Below, in pieces: positions 6,052-9,009 of a stretch of DNA of 9,009 bases. The stretch's first letter is position 1; the number at the start of each line of letters is the position of its first letter. The notes under the pieces were generated by a model. It did not search any database, was not told where the DNA came from, and saw nothing but the letters and a program-made list of their open reading frames with translations. A program made the position numbers and the translations under genes. This stretch comes from Omnitrophica bacterium RBG_13_46_9. Lineage in GTDB: Bacteria; Omnitrophota; Gorgyraeia; JABMRN01; RBG-13-46-9. Location: NCBI GenBank assembly GCA_001804045.1, contig MHFD01000070.1:6263-15271 (forward strand), written 5' to 3'.

Positions 6052-6579
6052 TTATCCACGTCTATAAATATCATTCCCTCTCGAATCTATGCCGACGACT
6101 AAAGGGAAATCACTTATCTCTAATCTGTAAATAGCCTCCGGACCTAATTCCTTAAACGCCACTGCCTCGGATGACACTATCCTTTTTGACAAATAAGCCC
6201 CTGCGCCGCCAACGGCCAGGAAATAGACCGCTTTGTATCTTTCAATCGAGCTCCTGACTTCATCGTTTCGCTTTCCCTTCCCTATCATACCGCCCAGACC
6301 CATCTTTAACAAACCGGGAGTAAAATTGTCCATGCGTGAACTTGTCGTAGGACCGCATGAACCAAACAAACCGTCCCCTCGTATAGGGGTAGGGCCTGTA
6401 TAATATATTACGGCGTTCTTCAAATCAATCGGAGGTTTTTTCCCCTTTTGCATAAGATTCGCCATCCTTTTATGCGCAACATCCCTGGCGGTATAAATCG
6501 TGCCGCTTAAAAGCACTTCTTCTCCGGACTTGAGTTGAGTCCTTACGGATTTAGTTAAAGGTGTAGTTATTCTTTGCAT
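6052..6579 (-). CDS. Fumarate hydratase class I, beta subunit (C-terminal catalytic domain)
   Basis: A 175-residue protein, the usual size of the separate beta subunit of two-gene class I fumarases or L(+)-tartrate dehydratase-like enzymes. Motifs: ARDVAHKRM (31-39), YYTGPTPI (59-66), GPTTSSRMD (76-84), GMIGKGKR (97-104), AVGGAGAYLS (122-131) and KELGPEA (143-149). With the alpha subunit it forms the oxygen-sensitive [4Fe-4S] enzyme that interconverts fumarate and (S)-malate. Fumarase is favoured over tartrate dehydratase because no other tartrate gene is nearby, but sequence alone does not separate them with certainty. The start codon lacks a good Shine-Dalgarno and lies 9 bases from one arm of a large inverted repeat. 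It lies 94 bases downstream of the alpha gene. Confidence 0.92.
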   Translation of the reverse strand: MQRITTPLTKSVRTQLKSGEEVLLSGTIYTARDVAHKRMANLMQKGKKPPIDLKNAVIYYTGPTPIRGDGLFGSCGPTTSSRMDNFTPGLLKMGLGGMIGKGKRNDEVRSSIERYKAVYFLAVGGAGAYLSKRIVSSEAVAFKELGPEAIYRLEISDFPLVVGIDSRGNDIYRRG

Positions 6580-6588
6580 ATATCTTTC

Positions 6589-6668
6589 AGCGTCTACCGA
6601 CTAGCGTTTAGAGATCTCATAAAAATCTTTTTTTCTTTCTAGACGCTAATCGCTAGACGCTAGACGCT
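6589..6668. repeat. Heptamer array folded as a large inverted repeat between fumarase alpha and beta genes
   Basis: The right side holds tandem 7-mers TAGACGC, TAATCGC, TAGACGC, TAGACGC (6640-6667). The left side holds the inverted units GCGTCTA, CCGACTA, GCGTTTA (6590-6610). The two sides form 24-base arms (6589-6612 and 6638-6661) with 3 mismatches and a 25-base AT-rich loop. In mRNA this is a stable hairpin starting a few bases after the alpha stop codon (6674) and ending about 9 bases before the beta start (6579). It may shield the alpha transcript end or influence beta translation; that is inference. Confidence 0.65.
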
Positions 6669-6673
6669 TATAA

Positions 6674-7516
6674 CTATATAACTTTGCTGGCGCTCCTTGT
6701 AATATGGCACCCTACATTTACAGCAACCGGCAATCCAGCGATATGTGTCGGATATTCCAGAATGTTGACCCCCAGACAGGTTGTCCTTCCGCCAAGCCCC
6801 ATAGGGCCAATACCGATTTTATTTACCTCTTTCATTATAGCACGTTCGAGCTTTCTCAGATATTTTTCCGGATTGATGTTATCTACAGGGAGGATTAAAG
6901 CCTGCTTCGCCAACGACGCTACCTTATCAAAAGTTCCGCCAATCCCTATCCCAAGGATATAAGGCGGGCACGCATCAGGGCCCGCTTCTTTTACAGCCTG
7001 CAGGACAAAAGAGATTATCTCTTTTTTGTCTGCTGTTGGATCCAGCATCTTAAGCTTGCTTTTATTTTCGCTGCCAAAACCTTTAGGCATAACAGTAATA
7101 TTTATACCGTCTCCGTTTACTATGTCGGTATAAATTATAGGCGGCGCATTCGTGGCTGTGTTATCCCTTAGAATAGGGCTTTTTACAACGGATTTTCTTA
7201 AGAAACCTTTTTTATAACCGTCTATTACCCCTCTGTCGATGGCTTCCTTTAAACTGCCTCCCACAAGTTTCACATCCTGTCCTACCCGGATATATACGGA
7301 AACCATACCCGTGTCCTGGCAGAGGGCGCGATTTTCCATGCTGGCGACTCTGGCATTCTGAAGCAATATTTCTAACACGTGCTTTGCTTTTTTATTAGCC
7401 TCTTTCCTGATAGCGTTTTTCAAGGCTTTCCGTATATCCCCGCGCAAATTGACATTGGCTTCGATGCAAAGCTCGGAAACCACATCTCTGATATCATTCA
7501 CGTTAACCTTCCTCAT
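6674..7516 (-). CDS. Fumarate hydratase class I, alpha subunit (N-terminal catalytic domain, [4Fe-4S])
   Basis: A 280-residue protein, the normal length for the separate alpha subunit. It carries three cysteines positioned as the iron-sulfur cluster ligands of class I fumarases: C66 in ALCQDTGM, C183 in DACPPYILG and C270 in the segment YPTHIAGLPVAVNVGCH. The spacings are close to those in E. coli FumA. Other landmarks: ENRALCQDTG (61-70), NAPPIIYTDIV (123-133), PKGFGSENKS (144-153), GIGIGGTFD (189-197) and IGPMGLGGRTTCLG (236-249). It works with the beta subunit just downstream in the interconversion of fumarate and malate. A GAGGA stretch (7531-7527) about 10 bases before the ATG is a possible ribosome binding site. 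The murI stop lies 60 bases upstream. Confidence 0.94.
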   Translation of the reverse strand: MRKVNVNDIRDVVSELCIEANVNLRGDIRKALKNAIRKEANKKAKHVLEILLQNARVASMENRALCQDTGMVSVYIRVGQDVKLVGGSLKEAIDRGVIDGYKKGFLRKSVVKSPILRDNTATNAPPIIYTDIVNGDGINITVMPKGFGSENKSKLKMLDPTADKKEIISFVLQAVKEAGPDACPPYILGIGIGGTFDKVASLAKQALILPVDNINPEKYLRKLERAIMKEVNKIGIGPMGLGGRTTCLGVNILEYPTHIAGLPVAVNVGCHITRSASKVI

Positions 7517-7542
7517 GTTTCTCTATTCCTCAAATCGTTCCG

Positions 7543-7558
7543 TCCCGGGAGGCCGGGA
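7543..7558. repeat. GC-rich 6-bp hairpin in the murI-fumarase gap
   Basis: TCCCGG (7543-7548) and CCGGGA (7553-7558) pair perfectly around 4 bases. The GC-rich block stands out in the AT-rich gap and has no following T-run on the minus strand, so it is not a terminator. It may be an mRNA-stabilising hairpin or a small palindromic repeat. Confidence 0.4.
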
Positions 7559-7576
7559 TCCGCCATGGCATTATGT

Positions 7577-8368
7577 TCAGAATATAACCCTTCTAGCCGT
7601 GATGCTCTTCCGCAGAAAAATCTTGGCAAGTTTAGAAAAGTTTTCGGTGTTATCGCTTGCGAAAAATTTCGTATATGGCCGTATAGAACCACCTATCAGA
7701 TTTCTTCTCTCCATAAGCCGCTTTACGTGCCTTGCTACAGCCATTGAGGAATCTATAAGCTCTATGTCTCTTCCGGCAATACGCTGTATCACGTTTTTCA
7801 GAAGGGGGTAATGCGTACACCCCAGAATCAGCGTATCGATTCCTTTATTAAATATGGGCGATAAATAGTTTTCTGCCACCCTAACCGCTATATCGTCGTA
7901 GAGATGCATGTTTTCCACTAACGGAACAAAAAGAGGGCAGCTTTTCTGAATAACAAAAAAACTTTTATCGATATTCTCTATAGCTTTTTTATAGGTGTTA
8001 CTGGATATCGTCGCCTCTGTCCCGATCACCCCGATACGCTTGTTTCTGCTGACTTTAAGCGCTTCTTCCACGCCAGGCTTTATCACACCGACAACAGGCA
8101 CCGAAAATGAACGTTTAAGTGTCTCCAGGCTTAAGCTGGAAGCGGTATTGCACGCGACAACAATAAGCTTTACCTTGAAACCCAGTAGATACTTCACTAT
8201 TTCTTTTGAGAAACGTATAATGGTTTCTTTGGATTTATTCCCATACGGCACCCTTGCCGTATCTCCAAAGTATATGATGTTCTCGTTCGGTAATAGGCGT
8301 AAAACCTTATTTATAACCGTTAAGCCGCCTACGCCTGAATCAAATATTCCGATCGGTCGTGTGTCCAT
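7577..8368 (-). CDS. murI: Glutamate racemase
   Basis: A 263-residue protein, normal length. It converts L-glutamate to D-glutamate, needed for the second residue of the peptidoglycan stem peptide, in the cytosol without a cofactor. Key sites: PIGIFDSGVGGLTV (5-18) with D10 and S11, PYGNKS (41-46), the first catalytic cysteine C73 in VACNTAS, and the second C184 in GCTHYPLL with H186. The start ATG 8368 gives the standard N-terminus just ahead of the DSG motif, but no Shine-Dalgarno is visible. Its 185-base upstream gap is filled with short tandem repeats instead. It sits directly downstream of the amidase, so two peptidoglycan genes are adjacent. Confidence 0.97.
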   Translation of the reverse strand: MDTRPIGIFDSGVGGLTVINKVLRLLPNENIIYFGDTARVPYGNKSKETIIRFSKEIVKYLLGFKVKLIVVACNTASSLSLETLKRSFSVPVVGVIKPGVEEALKVSRNKRIGVIGTEATISSNTYKKAIENIDKSFFVIQKSCPLFVPLVENMHLYDDIAVRVAENYLSPIFNKGIDTLILGCTHYPLLKNVIQRIAGRDIELIDSSMAVARHVKRLMERRNLIGGSIRPYTKFFASDNTENFSKLAKIFLRKSITARRVIF

Positions 8369-8378
8369 TTATATATAG

Positions 8379-8508
8379 CGAAACTCGAAGTTTGCTTATG
8401 AGTTTCGAGTCAACGTATTTCCATAAATTTCAATGAGTTTCAATGTATTTCAATTGTATCTCAATGAGTTTCCATGAGTTTAAATGAATATCGATCAATT
8501 TCTTTCCT
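8379..8508. repeat. Degenerate 10-bp tandem array (consensus TTTCAATGAG) with a flanking dyad
   Basis: Nine units run from 8418 to 8508, for example TTTCAATGAG (8428-8437), TTTCAATGTA (8438-8447), an 11-base unit (8448-8458), TCTCAATGAG (8459-8468), TTTCCATGAG (8469-8478) and TTTAAATGAA (8479-8488), with weaker ends. To the left lie related sequences forming a dyad: CGAAACTC (8379-8386) with GAGTTTCG (8400-8407). Read on the coding strand of murI, most central units contain TTGAAA or a close variant. The period of about one helical turn is notable. The array lies immediately upstream of murI. Confidence 0.65.
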
Positions 8509-8543
8509 AAGAGCTACGAGCCATGAGCTAAGAGCTAACGTGC
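8508..8543. repeat. Degenerate 7-bp tandem array (pattern TAnnnGC) upstream of murI
   Basis: Consecutive units TAAGAGC (8508-8514), TACGAGC (8515-8521), CATGAGC (8522-8528), TAAGAGC (8529-8535), then an 8-base TAACGTGC (8536-8543). It adjoins the 10-bp array and ends about 10 bases from the amidase stop codon. Its TAnnnGC pattern is the same as that of the heptamers between the fumarase genes. Confidence 0.55.
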
Positions 8544-8553
8544 TATAACTAAC

Positions 8554-9009
8554 CTACTGCGAAAAACCGTTGGTCCGCTCATATTCTCTTTTGTAGGCCA
8601 AGACGGAACGGGCTATTGCGCCGGCGATTTCTTCTCTGAAAGAAGTGTCTTTCAGTTTAGATTCCTCGCGCCTGTTAGTCAGAAAACCTACTTCGGCAAG
8701 CACAGCCGGCATCCTAGCGCCTTTTAAGACTAAAAACCGCGCTCCCTTGACGCCTCTTTTTTTCATGTTCAAGCTATCCGAAGTTATGTTATATATGTAA
8801 TAAGCAAGTTCTTTTGATTCCCTTCTGTTTTCGGTAAGTTTCAGATCCCATACGGTCGACATGGTAGATAGATCTTCGTTTTTCGTCATCTTCCCTTCCT
8901 CAAATTTTATGGAAGCATTCTCGGCCGCTTCGAGTGCGCGGACGTTATCGTCTGTTGTCTCGGAAAGGTAGTATACCTCAAATCCCCTCGCGCGCGAATA
9001 CCCGGAAGC
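8554..9009 (-). CDS. N-acetylmuramoyl-L-alanine amidase, C-terminal part of Amidase_3 domain (truncated by window edge)
   Basis: The frame is open from the right edge to the TAG at 8556-8554, giving the last 151 residues; an internal ATG at 8889 is not the true start, because typical domain sequence lies before it. Seen from the edge: FEVYYLSETTDDNVRALEAA and ENASIKFEE, matching the family region just after the middle of the fold, then ESKELAYYIYNI, KGARFLVLKGARMPAVLAE and VGFLTNRREESKLKD. The Glu in AEVGFLTN corresponds to the catalytic glutamate of this zinc amidase family. The enzyme cleaves the bond between MurNAc and L-alanine in peptidoglycan, outside the inner membrane. Any signal peptide or N-terminal targeting domain, and the first zinc ligands, are off the window. 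It is the first visible gene of the leftward cluster. Confidence 0.9.
   Translation of the reverse strand, partial: ASGYSRARGFEVYYLSETTDDNVRALEAAENASIKFEEGKMTKNEDLSTMSTVWDLKLTENRRESKELAYYIYNITSDSLNMKKRGVKGARFLVLKGARMPAVLAEVGFLTNRREESKLKDTSFREEIAGAIARSVLAYKREYERTNGFSQ

Noticed and set aside
8369..8553. A CRISPR array
   Set aside because: Units are 7 and 10 bp, contiguous and degenerate, with no spacers and no cas gene nearby.
8554..8889. Amidase start at the internal ATG 8889
   Set aside because: The frame continues to the window edge and encodes family-typical sequence before this ATG, so the true start is off the window.

Overview
This window reads as ordinary chromosomal DNA, moderately AT-rich, from an uncultured bacterium with a Gram-negative type envelope. 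The mix of an AsmA-like protein, a Wzz/GumC-like protein, peptidoglycan enzymes and a two-subunit class I fumarase fits Candidatus Omnitrophota or a similar lineage. That placement is inference from gene style, not from a marker gene. There is no rRNA, tRNA, CRISPR array, transposase or phage gene.

Left part (1-1974). A truncated Wzz/GumC-type polysaccharide chain-length protein runs off the left edge on the minus strand. It is divergent from a single-domain response regulator (493-879, plus). Between them are two back-to-back sigma70-type promoters that appear to share one palindromic -35 box (TTGCAA, 412-417), with a dyad between the -35 and -10 of the leftward promoter. Next come two minus-strand genes with strong Shine-Dalgarno sites: a membrane-anchored coiled-coil protein with a C-terminal beta-rich domain (1156-1974), and downstream of it a 59-residue membrane protein (920-1099).

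Middle (1975-4560). A gene-free stretch of about 720 bases holds three copies of TGTAACATA, a terminator-like hairpin usable in both directions and a cluster of palindromic REP-like sequence. A good promoter (TTGAAA, 17 bases, TATAAT) then drives a 566-residue AsmA-like protein (2758-4458).

Right part (4561-9009). Six minus-strand genes form a probable operon, transcribed leftward: N-acetylmuramoyl-L-alanine amidase (cut by the right edge), murI, fumarate hydratase alpha, fumarate hydratase beta, rph and rdgB. The genes combine cell-wall synthesis and remodelling, interconversion of fumarate and malate, RNA 3' end processing and clearing of non-canonical purine nucleotides. Part of this order (glutamate racemase, RNase PH, RdgB-type pyrophosphatase) recalls the racE-gerM-rph-ysnA neighbourhood of Bacillus; the fumarase pair sits inside it here.

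The most unusual signal is in the gaps of this operon. Most of them carry short-period degenerate repeats or hairpins: a 10-bp array and a 7-bp array before murI, a GC-rich hairpin before the fumarase alpha gene, 7-bp units arranged as a large hairpin between the two fumarase genes, and three CGGAT units 10-11 bp apart before rph. The two 7-bp arrays share the pattern TAnnnGC. I see no new defence or mobile system; the repeats and the divergent promoter are the best leads.
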